Assembly: GCF_001424945.1 (NCBI RefSeq)
Contig: NZ_LMCW01000034.1
Span: 153,831 to 217,830 of the forward strand
Source of the DNA: Rhizobium sp. Root1203
GTDB taxonomy: Bacteria > Pseudomonadota > Alphaproteobacteria > Rhizobiales > Rhizobiaceae
Direction of reading: 5' to 3'
DNA length: 64,000 nt
Positions 26,785 to 35,848 of this stretch are shown here, piece by piece. Position numbers and translations under genes: made by a program. Under the pieces are notes generated by a model. It was not told the origin of the DNA and did no database searches. It was given only the letters and a program-made list of their open reading frames with translations. Positions within the stretch are counted from its first letter, which is position 1, and every line of letters starts with the position of its first letter.

Positions 26785-28923
26785 ATGTTTTTGCACACCA
26801 ATCTACACTGCCTTGCTCTCGTCGCCCGTCATCACGGTGTCGATCTCTCACCCGAGCGGCTCCAGCATGATTATGCCGTTTCGGACGAGCCGGTTGCCGT
26901 GCGCCAGCTTCTGCGGATGGCCAAGGACGCCGGCCTGCGCGCCAGGCACGTCGACCTGACGTGGCGATCCCTGTTTGAACTGGGCAATGCCTACCCAGTG
27001 CTGGCCGAACTCGAAAACGGCAACTGGATCGTCATTGCCGGCACAGCTGCCGGCGATGACGGCGAGCGGGTCCGTGTGCTCGATCCGCTGGCCCAGCGCC
27101 CGGATTTCATCTTCTTGGACGAAGAGCAATTCTCCAGATCATGGCGCGGCTCCGTGATCCTCATGAAGCGCAACTACAAGATGAAGGACGACGACCAGCC
27201 CTTTGGCTTTCGCTGGTTCATTCCCGAAGTCATCCGGCAGCGCAGCTTCTTCCGCGACGTCGCACTGGCCGCCTTCGTTCTCTACGGGCTCGGCCTGACG
27301 ACGCCGATGTTTTTCCAGCTCGTGATCGACAAGGTTCTGGTGCACCAGAGCTACGCGACACTGACGGTTCTGACGATCGGCATTGCCATTGCCCTGATCT
27401 TTGACGCCACCTTCAGCTTTCTGCGCCGCTATCTCCTGCTCTACGCAACAAACAGGATCGACATCAGAATAGCCACGCGGACATTCGGGCATCTCCTGAA
27501 CCTGCCGATCTCGCTGTTCGAGCAGGCGTCGGCAGGGGTTATCGTCAAGCATATGCAGCAAACCGGCCGCATTCGCGAGTTCTTGACGGGTCGCCTGTTC
27601 CTGACGCTTCTCGACGGTCTGTCACTTCTGGTCTTCATTCCGATCCTGCTGCTCTACAGTGTCAAACTTACGCTCGTCGTGCTCGGCTTCGCCGCCCTTG
27701 TCGGGCTCGTGGTCATGATGCTCGTTGGCCCTTTCCAGCGGCGCTTGCAGGCGCTCTACCTGGCTGAGGGAGACAAGCAGGCGCTGCTCGTGGAAACCGT
27801 TCACGGCATGCGCACCGTCAAGTCGCTCGCCCTGGAGCCGCGCCAGCGCAAGGTGTGGGACGATTGTTCCGCCCAGGCAATTTCCGTGCGTTTCCGTGTT
27901 GAAAAGATCTCGACCGTCGCACAATCACTGACCGGGCTCCTCGAGAAGCTGATGAGCGTTGCAATCATCGGCCTGGGCGCCCTTGACGTCTTTAGCGGCG
28001 CCATGACGGTCGGTGCCCTCGTTGCCTTCAACATGTTGGCCGGCCGGGTATCCGGGCCGCTGGTCCAGATCGTCACCATGGTCCACGAATATCAGGAGGT
28101 GGCGCTTTCCGTTCGCATGCTGGGCGAAATCATGAACCAGCGCCCGGAACAATTTGGTCGCGGCAGAGGCATCCGGCCACAGCTCAAAGGGCGCATCGAG
28201 TTCGACAAAGTGAGCTTCCGCTACGGTCCCGACGGCCCGCCGGCTCTCGACGACGTCTCCTTCGCAGTTCCAGCAGGATCGGTCTTCGGGATCGTCGGCA
28301 AGAGCGGTTCGGGCAAGACGACGATCACCAGGCTTATCCAGGGGCTCTACCAAAGCCAGCAGGGGCTGGTGCGGATCGACGGATACGACAGCCGCGAGAT
28401 CGACCTCGTTCATCTCCGGAGCAGCATCGGCGTCGTGCTCCAGGACAGCTTTCTCTTCCGCGGCACGGTGCGCGAAAACATAGCGGCGGCAAAGCCGGAT
28501 GCCAGTATCGAGGAGATCGTCGAAGCCGCACGCATCGCCGGCGCCGAAGAGTTCATCGAGCGTCTTCCGCGCGGCTTCGAAACCATGCTGGAAGAGAACG
28601 CGTCCAACCTCTCCGGCGGTCAGAAACAGCGCCTGGCAATCGCACGTGCGCTCATAACCGACCCCAAGCTTCTAATCTTTGACGAGGCTACAAGCGCACT
28701 CGATCCGGATAGCGAAGCGATCATACGGCAAAATCTCAGCCAGATCGCGGCGGGCCGGACGGTTGTCATCGTTTCGCATCGCCTGTCGACACTCGTCGAT
28801 TCCGACGCGATCCTCGTCGTGGAACGTGGGAAAATCGCTGATATCGGTCGCCATGACCAGCTCGTGTCGCGCTGCATGACGTATCGACACCTCTGGTCGC
28901 AGCAGATGAGGCAGGTAGCATGA
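26785..28923 (+). CDS. Type I secretion ABC transporter (HlyB family)
   Basis: A 712-residue exporter: N-terminal peptidase-C39-like domain (about 1-125), six-helix membrane domain (about 150-440) and C-terminal ATPase with Walker A GKSGSGKT (from G505), signature LSGGQKQR and Walker B LLIFDEATSALD. The C39 domain has Thr at the place of the catalytic Cys, so it is a non-cleaving C39-like domain as in HlyB, expected to bind unfolded substrate rather than remove a double-Gly leader. The ATG at 26785 matches the HlyB N-terminus. It overlaps hlyD by 4 nt (ATGA). Confidence 0.92.
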   Translation: MFLHTNLHCLALVARHHGVDLSPERLQHDYAVSDEPVAVRQLLRMAKDAGLRARHVDLTWRSLFELGNAYPVLAELENGNWIVIAGTAAGDDGERVRVLDPLAQRPDFIFLDEEQFSRSWRGSVILMKRNYKMKDDDQPFGFRWFIPEVIRQRSFFRDVALAAFVLYGLGLTTPMFFQLVIDKVLVHQSYATLTVLTIGIAIALIFDATFSFLRRYLLLYATNRIDIRIATRTFGHLLNLPISLFEQASAGVIVKHMQQTGRIREFLTGRLFLTLLDGLSLLVFIPILLLYSVKLTLVVLGFAALVGLVVMMLVGPFQRRLQALYLAEGDKQALLVETVHGMRTVKSLALEPRQRKVWDDCSAQAISVRFRVEKISTVAQSLTGLLEKLMSVAIIGLGALDVFSGAMTVGALVAFNMLAGRVSGPLVQIVTMVHEYQEVALSVRMLGEIMNQRPEQFGRGRGIRPQLKGRIEFDKVSFRYGPDGPPALDDVSFAVPAGSVFGIVGKSGSGKTTITRLIQGLYQSQQGLVRIDGYDSREIDLVHLRSSIGVVLQDSFLFRGTVRENIAAAKPDASIEEIVEAARIAGAEEFIERLPRGFETMLEENASNLSGGQKQRLAIARALITDPKLLIFDEATSALDPDSEAIIRQNLSQIAAGRTVVIVSHRLSTLVDSDAILVVERGKIADIGRHDQLVSRCMTYRHLWSQQMRQVA

Positions 28924-30329
28924 CCGCGCGCGCCGAAAAACCAAGGGAAAACCTGCCGGTCCCGGCCACGCGGCAGCGAACCGACCTCACGGCCAGACGC
29001 TCGTTCTCGCCCGTGATCGCCGAGTTCCAATCGGATGCGGTCGAACTCGAAGAGCGTGCACCGCCCAGAATAGCGCGCATGACCCTATACTGTGTCACGG
29101 CTTTGATCGTTTCGGCGGTCGTATGGGCTTCAGTATCGTCCATCGATGAGGTTGTGATCGCGCCGGGCAAACTGGTCACCACCCAGCCCACGATTGTCGT
29201 TCAGCCTCTCGAGACATCGATCATTCGAACGATCGACGTAACCGCAGGTGAAGTGGTTCGCGCCGGCCAGACGCTTGCGACCCTTGACGCGACGTTCAGC
29301 CAGGCGGACGTCGACCAGCTGGCTGCGAAATTCGCAGCTCTCGACGCACAGGTGAAGCGCATCGAAGCGGAGCTCGCTGGCTCCGACTATTCAACAATGG
29401 CAGGCGCCACCTCGAACGAGATACTGCAGGTGCAGTTGTTCGCGCAACGCCGCGCGTTCTACATGGCACAGCTGCAGAATTTCGAGCAGCAGATCGCCGG
29501 CCAGGCGGCGTCGCTTGCGGCCAGCAAGAGCCAGGAGGCAGTGCTGGTCGACCGCCGGGAAAACCTGTCGCGAATTGAGAGCGCGCGCGAGCGCCTCTAC
29601 AATCGCGAGAGCGGATCTCTGATCACCCTGCTCGGGTCTCGCGATGCGCGTCTCGACGTCGAAGCGGCGCTGACGGCGGTAAAGGGCCGGGCGGACGAGG
29701 CCGAGCACGCCCACGCAAAGCTGCAGGCCGACCGCCAGGCGTTTATCGAGGACTTTCGCCGCGCCCTGATGGAGCAGCTCGTGGATCTTCGCAGCCAGCG
29801 CGATACAGCCGGGGAAGAACTGAAGAAAATGGAACTTCGGCGCAACATGGTTGCTCTTACTGCGCCGGCCGATGCTGTTGTCCTCGACCTTGCCCAACGC
29901 TCTGTTGGATCGGTCGTAAAGGAAGCGGAACCGATCGTAACCCTTGTGCCCCTCAACGTTCCGCTGGAAGCGGAGGTCTCGATCAATTCACGCGACATCG
30001 GGCGAATTGCGAACGACAAGGAGGCGCGGGTCAAGTTCGACGCCTATCCCTTCCAGAAGTATGGCACCGCTTCGGGCACGGTCCGGACCGTCAGCCGCGA
30101 TACGTTCACCCCGTCGCAACAGGATGCAGCGGCGAACCAATCCAGTTCCCCGTACTTCAAGGCCCGAATCCTGCTCTCTGACACGCGGCTCGGCACGGCA
30201 AGCGACCCGGTTCGACTGCTTCCGGGGATGGCAGTCTCGGCCGAGATCATGGTCGGACGCCGGACGGTGATGTCCTATTTCCTTTATCCGCTGCTGAAGG
30301 GCCTGGACACGGCAATCCGGGAACCGTAG
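28920..30329 (+). CDS. HlyD-family type I secretion membrane-fusion protein
   Basis: A 469-residue periplasmic adaptor: cytoplasmic N-terminus of about 55 residues, one membrane helix (about 57-78), a barrel-sandwich half (GKLVTTQPTIVVQPLE), a long coiled-coil hairpin (about 135-310, Gln/Ala/Glu-rich) and the returning lipoyl/beta-barrel part with APADAVVLDLAQRSVGSVV. It joins the ABC exporter to an outer-membrane TolC. No TolC gene is in the window. It overlaps the ABC gene by 4 nt and ends the operon that begins with the giant exoprotein. Confidence 0.92.
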   Translation: MTARAEKPRENLPVPATRQRTDLTARRSFSPVIAEFQSDAVELEERAPPRIARMTLYCVTALIVSAVVWASVSSIDEVVIAPGKLVTTQPTIVVQPLETSIIRTIDVTAGEVVRAGQTLATLDATFSQADVDQLAAKFAALDAQVKRIEAELAGSDYSTMAGATSNEILQVQLFAQRRAFYMAQLQNFEQQIAGQAASLAASKSQEAVLVDRRENLSRIESARERLYNRESGSLITLLGSRDARLDVEAALTAVKGRADEAEHAHAKLQADRQAFIEDFRRALMEQLVDLRSQRDTAGEELKKMELRRNMVALTAPADAVVLDLAQRSVGSVVKEAEPIVTLVPLNVPLEAEVSINSRDIGRIANDKEARVKFDAYPFQKYGTASGTVRTVSRDTFTPSQQDAAANQSSSPYFKARILLSDTRLGTASDPVRLLPGMAVSAEIMVGRRTVMSYFLYPLLKGLDTAIREP

Positions 30330-30523
30330 CCAGCCGGCTTTGTGAACGCCCGCGAATTCGGCTCCGTGAGCATTTCGAAAGCTGACGGCTTGCATCCCGT
30401 TCGAGCCGAGCCGCCGGCTTCCGATCACCCTCAAATGGGGTCGGCGTTTCAACACCGGGACGCAGAGTATGTTTTCCGATACGCCACGCGCGCCGGCCCT
30501 CTGGATATCGGGGTTCGGGATGC

Positions 30524-31516
30524 TCAGATCACTCTGGCAGCGCCCAGCGCGGACCGCAGAAGGCGCCACGCGCGCGGTCCTATCGTTCTGTTGAGCAGAA
30601 GCCTGACCCAGGAACTGGTGTGCCAAACGCCAGGGTAGAGTTCCTTTGCGAGTTCCGCCAATCGACGGGAGGTCTCCATATCCCCTTCGTTAAACGCTTC
30701 ACTCGCCTGATAGGCCGCGTTGCGTCCGAGGGATTGAAACAGGATTTGCTGGAAGGGAGCGGCGTTTGGCAGCTTTGCCGCGCTATGCTCGAGAAAATGC
30801 TCGATGGCGGCGCGTCTTTGCTGCACATCCGGGAGACGCGCGGACGAATAGGATCGTGACATATTCTGCGAATGCATCCGATAGACCGCCTGCGTGGCAT
30901 TTACGAAGCCAGCGGGACCTTCCGCCGCCAGGCGCAGCCACATCGCCATGTCGCCGGCATGGGGCAGGGCGTGACAATATCCCCCAACTTGCTTCTGGGC
31001 GCTCGTCCGGACCACTGCTGTCGGCGTGGGAACAATGTTCTGGCCCCTCATCGCCTTTACAAAATCCAGACATGGCAGAACGGCAGTCTCTGCCGAAAAG
31101 CTGCTGCCGAAAGGCTCGAGCGCCTGCCGCACGTTATCGTCGGAGAGCAAGACGGCATTTCCAAAGACGAAGCTCATCTCTGGATTCGTCTTGAAGAGCT
31201 GCGAGGCGCGCGCCAAAGCTCCGGGGGCCAGATAGTCGTCGGCGGACAACAGCAGGAAGAGATCTCCGGATGCCCATTCGATCCCTTCGTTATAGGTCGT
31301 GATATGTCCCTGGTTGGCTGCATGCCGCCGGAATTCAATCCTCTCATCCTGTGCCGCGAGTTGTTTTCCAACTTCAGCCGTGTTGTCGGGTGAACAATCG
31401 TCCAGAATCAAGACGCGGACATCCACGTTCTCCTGCGAAAGAACGCTTTCGACGCACTCTCTCAGGAAGTTCCCGTACCGATAACATGGAATTGCTACAT
31501 CGACGGTTGTTGTCAC
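30524..31516 (-). CDS. Glycosyltransferase family 2 protein
   Basis: A 330-residue GT2 enzyme with VDVAIPCYRYGNFL, VLILDDCSPDNTAEV, and the DxD-equivalent LLLSADDYLAPGAL. The GTG at 31516 is the likely start because GAGG lies 5 nt upstream; a longer reading from a TTG at 31558 has no such site. It lies 43 bp after the preceding glycosyltransferase on the same strand. Donor and acceptor unknown; EPS assembly is the likely role. It is convergent with the type I secretion operon. Confidence 0.84.
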   Translation of the reverse strand: MTTTVDVAIPCYRYGNFLRECVESVLSQENVDVRVLILDDCSPDNTAEVGKQLAAQDERIEFRRHAANQGHITTYNEGIEWASGDLFLLLSADDYLAPGALARASQLFKTNPEMSFVFGNAVLLSDDNVRQALEPFGSSFSAETAVLPCLDFVKAMRGQNIVPTPTAVVRTSAQKQVGGYCHALPHAGDMAMWLRLAAEGPAGFVNATQAVYRMHSQNMSRSYSSARLPDVQQRRAAIEHFLEHSAAKLPNAAPFQQILFQSLGRNAAYQASEAFNEGDMETSRRLAELAKELYPGVWHTSSWVRLLLNRTIGPRAWRLLRSALGAARVI

Positions 31517-31559
31517 GGTTTCCTCGGGAGTTGGTCGGTGGAACACATGCCTGTCCAAG

Positions 31560-32879
31560 CTAGGTTTGCTGTTGCGTCTTCAGGGCGCGACGCAGCGCCG
31601 AGTCGATTGCTGCCCCCGCGACGTCCCAGGAGGTGGAGGCAACGCTTTCGGCTGCTTGCCTGGATTCCGTTTCGAAGTCCGGCATGGTCACAACAGCCTC
31701 CAATGCATCGGCAAGCGCATGGGGAAGCAGGGGAGCGTATCGCACGTGTGGGTTGTCCAACACCAGGCGGTTGTGATCGGCGTCATTGACGACCGGTATG
31801 CAACCGCATGCAAGCATTTCGTGTGGAACCAGCGACACGTTGGTAAGAGACAGAGTCAAACCCGCAAAGCACTGATTGTAGATATCCGCCAGCTTCTCCG
31901 GGGAGACCAACCCATGGTTCGTGAACTTGAAGGGAAGGGCGCCAAGTTCCTCCCCGAAGAGATGAAGTTCGATATGCGGGCAACGCTTGGCGAAAAGCTC
32001 AAGAGCGAGCAGACCGAGCTCGACCGCCCGGCGCGGTGTTCCCGCACGCGCATAAAACGCCACACCCTTTCGCTTGGAAGATGCGTCAAAGCGGTATCGG
32101 CTGGTATCGCATCCAAACGGAAACCAATCCGATGTCATGCCGAACTCACAGGCGAGCTTCTCGGTCAGCCAACGACCTGCCGTGATCCCGTGAAAGCCCA
32201 TTCGATACGTATTTTCGGCCAGCACGCTGTTGGTGCCGACCGGATAAAAAGACGGTTCGTAATCCTGGACAAAATAGAAACGCTTTCCGGCTGAGCGCAT
32301 ATTGAACACCGCATAGGCCGACGGCCAGTGGGTCGCGACCACGGCGTGCGCGTCTTCGATCTCGGGTCCGACCTTTCCGATCTTGCAGGTGATACCATAA
32401 TGGAGCCGGGCAACCTTTTCATAATACTGGTGATCGCCGCCATACGGATCGTAGAAATACACCCGGTTATCGTAGCCTATCTGCTGAAGGTACTGAATCA
32501 TCCGGAATATGGTCGTGTGGCCGCCCGATCCGGGGCCTGCGGGCCCCACTATCCAGTTGATTGAAATGGGTGAGCCCTCTGCGAGCGCCGGAATATTGGT
32601 CATTGCCGGCTGCGTAAAATCCGCCCGCAGCACGTCCTCCGGGAAGACATGCCAGGTAAAGCCTTTCGGCTTTATCCAGTCGGACAATTTTGATCTCACC
32701 CGCGTCGCAAAGACGCCGGACCCGTCCCGCAACAGAATGTGCCTGAGCTGTCGAGCGCGGCGATCGAGCTGGATGTAAACTCGCCCCAGGGTCATTGCTA
32801 CCCGCATTGGCTGCCTCGCACGTTTATCGGGCGCCGCAGCAGCCATGGTCTTGATCGGCAACAGATCCATCCCCTTCAT
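31560..32879 (-). CDS. GT-B glycosyltransferase, WsaF-like
   Basis: Up to 439 residues. The glycan/nucleotide-binding folds are visible: SINWIVGPAGPGSGGHTTIFRM in the N-terminal half and, later, GVAFYARAGTPRRAVELGLLAL and the SLTNVSLVPHEMLACGCIPVV motif that ends with the catalytic-site Glu. This pattern fits the rhamnan-synthesis WsaF-like branch of GT4 enzymes. The start is uncertain: the ATG at 32879 lacks a good ribosome site, and ATG 32870 or the internal MRVAMTLG are alternatives. First gene of a two-gene minus-strand unit. Confidence 0.8.
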   Translation of the reverse strand: MKGMDLLPIKTMAAAAPDKRARQPMRVAMTLGRVYIQLDRRARQLRHILLRDGSGVFATRVRSKLSDWIKPKGFTWHVFPEDVLRADFTQPAMTNIPALAEGSPISINWIVGPAGPGSGGHTTIFRMIQYLQQIGYDNRVYFYDPYGGDHQYYEKVARLHYGITCKIGKVGPEIEDAHAVVATHWPSAYAVFNMRSAGKRFYFVQDYEPSFYPVGTNSVLAENTYRMGFHGITAGRWLTEKLACEFGMTSDWFPFGCDTSRYRFDASSKRKGVAFYARAGTPRRAVELGLLALELFAKRCPHIELHLFGEELGALPFKFTNHGLVSPEKLADIYNQCFAGLTLSLTNVSLVPHEMLACGCIPVVNDADHNRLVLDNPHVRYAPLLPHALADALEAVVTMPDFETESRQAAESVASTSWDVAGAAIDSALRRALKTQQQT

Positions 32880-33204
32880 GTCGGAGGCTCAGCGTTTGTC
32901 GCTGGTCCACACCGGCGGCATGAGTTCCTTCTCCTGCCACAGTAAGCCGTCGCGCTGCGACCACCACAAGAGAAACTCTTACCTTTCGACAAATATAACT
33001 TCATAAAATACTTTAGCAATGCAGTAGGAAGCCGCAAATCTACAAAGACGAATACGCCTTTCGATTGATTGTCTACCGCATTTTGATTCCTTTACTCTCA
33101 CACCAAAAAGCTTTCTTTTGAACTCGAAAGAAAGTTTGGGAGCCGTGTTTTAGCTCACCAAGTCTAACCGACAGTGCGTCGACTAGGAACAGGGGCGTTA
33201 CAGT
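32880..33204. promoter_or_regulatory. Divergent intergenic region with a hairpin before the amino-sugar operon
   Basis: A 325-bp gap between the divergent WsaF-like gene and the amino-sugar operon. The middle (about 32980-33060) is AT-rich, which suits divergent promoters, although no clear -35/-10 pair stands out. A perfect 8-bp inverted repeat, CTTTCTTT (33111-33118) and AAAGAAAG (33127-33134) with an 8-nt loop, lies about 70 bp before the first plus-strand gene. It may be an operator or a leader hairpin. I see no ORF of note in the gap. Confidence 0.4.
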
Positions 33205-33711
33205 ATGATCGCGCAAAGCGTTACATTGGGCGACGGCGTCGTAATCCACCATCCGGATCTTGTAAATCTCTATGGCTGCTCGATCGGCGCTGGAACGCGC
33301 GTCGGCACTTTCGTCGAAATACAGAAGAACGCGACGATAGGGCAAAACTGCAAGATTTCCAGCCACTCGTTCGTTTGCGAAGGCGTGACGATTGAGGACG
33401 GTGTCTTTGTCGGCCATGGCGTCATGTTTACCAATGATCTCAATCCCCGCGCGGTCACTCCGGACGGATCCCTGCAAGCCGATGGCGATTGGGCTGTCGT
33501 GCCGACGCTCGTCAAGCGCTTCGCCTCCATCGGCAGCAACGCCACGATCGTCGCGGGTGTGACGATCGGTGAGGGCGCGCAAGTCGGCGCCGGGGCGGTG
33601 GTCACCAAGGACGTTCCTGCCTACGCAATCGTCGTTGGCGTGCCGGCAGTGGTTATCGGGCGCGCCAAGGATGCGCCGGTCGAAGTTTTATCATCTGGGA
33701 GAGCACGATGA
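33205..33711 (+). CDS. Left-handed beta-helix N-acetyltransferase (WlbB/WbpD-like)
   Basis: A 168-residue hexapeptide-repeat acyltransferase: repeated [LIV]G-x4 turns throughout (VTLGDGVVIHH, GCSIGAGTRVGTFVEI, NATIGQNCKIS, VTIEDGVFVGHG, ASIGSNATIVAGVTIGEGAQVGAGAVVTKDV). The pattern and size fit enzymes that N-acetylate a 3-amino sugar nucleotide. Gfo/Idh oxidoreductase and aminotransferase genes follow directly, as in Wlb/Wbp pathways for UDP-2,3-diacetamido uronic acids. It overlaps the next gene by 4 nt. First gene of a six-gene operon. Confidence 0.86.
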   Translation: MIAQSVTLGDGVVIHHPDLVNLYGCSIGAGTRVGTFVEIQKNATIGQNCKISSHSFVCEGVTIEDGVFVGHGVMFTNDLNPRAVTPDGSLQADGDWAVVPTLVKRFASIGSNATIVAGVTIGEGAQVGAGAVVTKDVPAYAIVVGVPAVVIGRAKDAPVEVLSSGRAR

Positions 33712-34745
33712 TTGGAGTTGCCGTCGTTGGCTATGGTTATTGGGGGCCGAACCTGGTCCGCAATTTTGCAGAAACGCCCGGCTCTCAGCTGGTCTGGGTC
33801 TGCGATCTCAAAAAGGATCGGCTTGGTGCCGTCCAGTTGCGCTATCCCACAGTCCAGATCACGGACGACTTCGACGAAGTCCTGCGCGATCCGCGCGTCC
33901 ATGCGATCGCGATCGCGACGCCCGTCTCGGCACATTACAGGCTTGCGATGAAGGCGATGATGGCCGGCAAACATGTCTTCGTTGAAAAACCGATGGCCTC
34001 GACTTCGGAAGAAGCCCGCCGAATGGTGGAGGAAGCCGCGCGCAGGGGCCTCATCCTGGCGGTGGACCACACCTTCATCCACACCGGTGCCGTGCGCAAG
34101 ATGCGCGAGATCATCGAAAACGGTCTTGGCGACGTCTACTACTACGACTCGGTGCGCGTGAACCTCGGCCTCTTCCAGCATGACGTCAGTGTCGTCTGGG
34201 ACCTCGCAGTGCATGACCTGTCCATCATGGATTATGTCCTGCCGGAAAAGCCGGTGGCCGTCTCGGCAACCGGCATGGGCCACGTGGTCGGCGAACCCGA
34301 GAACATCGCCTATCTTACGCTCTTCTTCGAAAGCAAGTTGATCGCGCATATCCACGTGAACTGGCTGGCGCCCGTGAAGGTCCGCCGAACCCTCGTCGGC
34401 GGAAGCAACAAGATGATCGTTTATGACGATCTCGAGCCGAGCGAAAAGATCAAGGTCTACGACAAGGGCATAACCTTGACCGGCGACGCCGAACAGAACG
34501 GCGAAAAGGTGTTCGAGATGCGCGTCGGCTACCGCACCGGAGACATGTACGCTCCACAGCTCGATATGACCGAAGCGCTCGGTCGCGAATTGAAGCAGTT
34601 CATCGATTGCGTCGCCACGAACACGCAGCCGCTCGCGGACGGCCATGCCGGGCTGCGGGTCGTGCGAATTCTTGAGGCAGCGACGCAATCGCTGGCCCAG
34701 CGCGGCCGCGTGGTCGAACTGGAACAGGCGAGGTTGATTGCATGA
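33708..34745 (+). CDS. Gfo/Idh/MocA-family sugar-nucleotide oxidoreductase (WlbA/WbpB-like)
   Basis: A 345-residue NAD-dependent enzyme. The Rossmann motif is VAVVGYGYWGPNLVRNF at the N-terminus; the family EKP motif (HVFVEKPMAST) follows at about residue 95, and the catalytic-site region includes WDLAVHDLSIMDYVL with its conserved Asp/His. The expected reaction is oxidation of the C3 hydroxyl of a UDP-sugar (UDP-GlcNAcA in Wlb/Wbp pathways) to give the ketone used by the aminotransferase. Overlaps its two neighbours by 4 nt each (ATGA). Confidence 0.87.
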   Translation: MIGVAVVGYGYWGPNLVRNFAETPGSQLVWVCDLKKDRLGAVQLRYPTVQITDDFDEVLRDPRVHAIAIATPVSAHYRLAMKAMMAGKHVFVEKPMASTSEEARRMVEEAARRGLILAVDHTFIHTGAVRKMREIIENGLGDVYYYDSVRVNLGLFQHDVSVVWDLAVHDLSIMDYVLPEKPVAVSATGMGHVVGEPENIAYLTLFFESKLIAHIHVNWLAPVKVRRTLVGGSNKMIVYDDLEPSEKIKVYDKGITLTGDAEQNGEKVFEMRVGYRTGDMYAPQLDMTEALGRELKQFIDCVATNTQPLADGHAGLRVVRILEAATQSLAQRGRVVELEQARLIA

Positions 34746-35848
34746 TTCCGCTGCTCGACTTGAAGGCCCAATATGCGTCGATCAAGGACGATGTGGACGC
34801 CGCCGTTCTTCGCGTGCTCGCTTCAGGCCACTATGTTCTCGGCGAGGAAGTCGCTCGGTTCGAGGAGGAGTTCGCTGCGTACTGCGGGACCAAACACGCG
34901 ATCGCCGTCAACACCGGCACGAGCGCCTTGCATCTTTCCCTGCTTGCTGCAGGCGTCGGCGCGGGCGACGAAGTCGTCACTGTTTCGCTCACCTTCGTCG
35001 CAACCACAGCGGCGATCTGCTACACCGGTGCACGACCCGTTTTCGTGGACGTGGAGCCAACGACGCTCACCATGGATCCGGCCAAGCTCGAAGCTGCGAT
35101 AACGCGCAAGACCAAGGCTATCGTACCCGTGCATCTCTACGGTCAGATGGCCGATATGGATGCAATCAAGGCGATTGCAGACAAGTACAGTCTTCCGATC
35201 ATCGAGGATGCGTGCCAGGCCCACGGCGCCGAATATAAGGGACGACGGGCGGGAAGCATCGGGCTGTCCGGCAGCTTCAGCTTCTACCCAGGCAAGAACC
35301 TGGGCGCTTGCGGCGAAGGCGGCATCATTGTGACGAACGATGACGAGCAGGCGAAAACCATGCGCATGCTGCGCGATTGGGGCCAGCAACAGCGCTATCA
35401 CCACGTCATGAAAGGCTTCAACTACCGGATGGATGAGATCCAGGGCGCAATCCTTCGGATCAAGCTCCGGCATCTGGAGGACTGGACGGAGGCTCGGCGC
35501 GTTCGCGCGGCGCGCTATTCTGCTTTGTTGGCCGGCTCCAGAAGCGTGCGGGCGCCGACGGCCGCGAACGATCGCCGTCACGTGTACCATGTGTATGCGG
35601 TGAGAAGTCGAGACCGCGACCAACTTCAGCAATCGCTCCGCGCCGATGGCATTCACACCGGGTTGCACTACCCCGTCCCGGTTCATCTTCAGGAGGCTCA
35701 TGCGGATCTCGGCTACAAGATTGGCGATTTCCCGGTCTCCGAAGCCGCCGCGCTCGAGGTGCTATCGCTTCCGATCTATCCGGAGCTGACGATGCGGCAG
35801 GTCGAACAGGTCGTCGCCGCCGTGGAGCAGGATGCCTATGTCAATTGA
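34742..35848 (+). CDS. DegT/DnrJ/EryC1 sugar aminotransferase (WlbC/WbpE-like)
   Basis: A 368-residue PLP aminotransferase. The PLP lysine lies in SFSFYPGKNLGACGEGG; the family start IPLLDLKAQYASIK and the NTGTSALHLSLLAAG loop are present. It should transaminate the 3-keto sugar nucleotide made by the upstream oxidoreductase, the amine then being acetylated by the enzyme at 33205. Its end overlaps the next gene by 17 bp. Together the three genes make a complete 3-acetamido sugar cassette; the UDP-GlcNAc 6-dehydrogenase it would need is not in the window. Confidence 0.89.
   Translation: MIPLLDLKAQYASIKDDVDAAVLRVLASGHYVLGEEVARFEEEFAAYCGTKHAIAVNTGTSALHLSLLAAGVGAGDEVVTVSLTFVATTAAICYTGARPVFVDVEPTTLTMDPAKLEAAITRKTKAIVPVHLYGQMADMDAIKAIADKYSLPIIEDACQAHGAEYKGRRAGSIGLSGSFSFYPGKNLGACGEGGIIVTNDDEQAKTMRMLRDWGQQQRYHHVMKGFNYRMDEIQGAILRIKLRHLEDWTEARRVRAARYSALLAGSRSVRAPTAANDRRHVYHVYAVRSRDRDQLQQSLRADGIHTGLHYPVPVHLQEAHADLGYKIGDFPVSEAAALEVLSLPIYPELTMRQVEQVVAAVEQDAYVN

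Noticed and set aside
30342-30638. 98-codon open frame after hlyD
   Set aside because: Half of it is antisense to the GT2 gene, there is no good ribosome site, and the composition is not protein-like.
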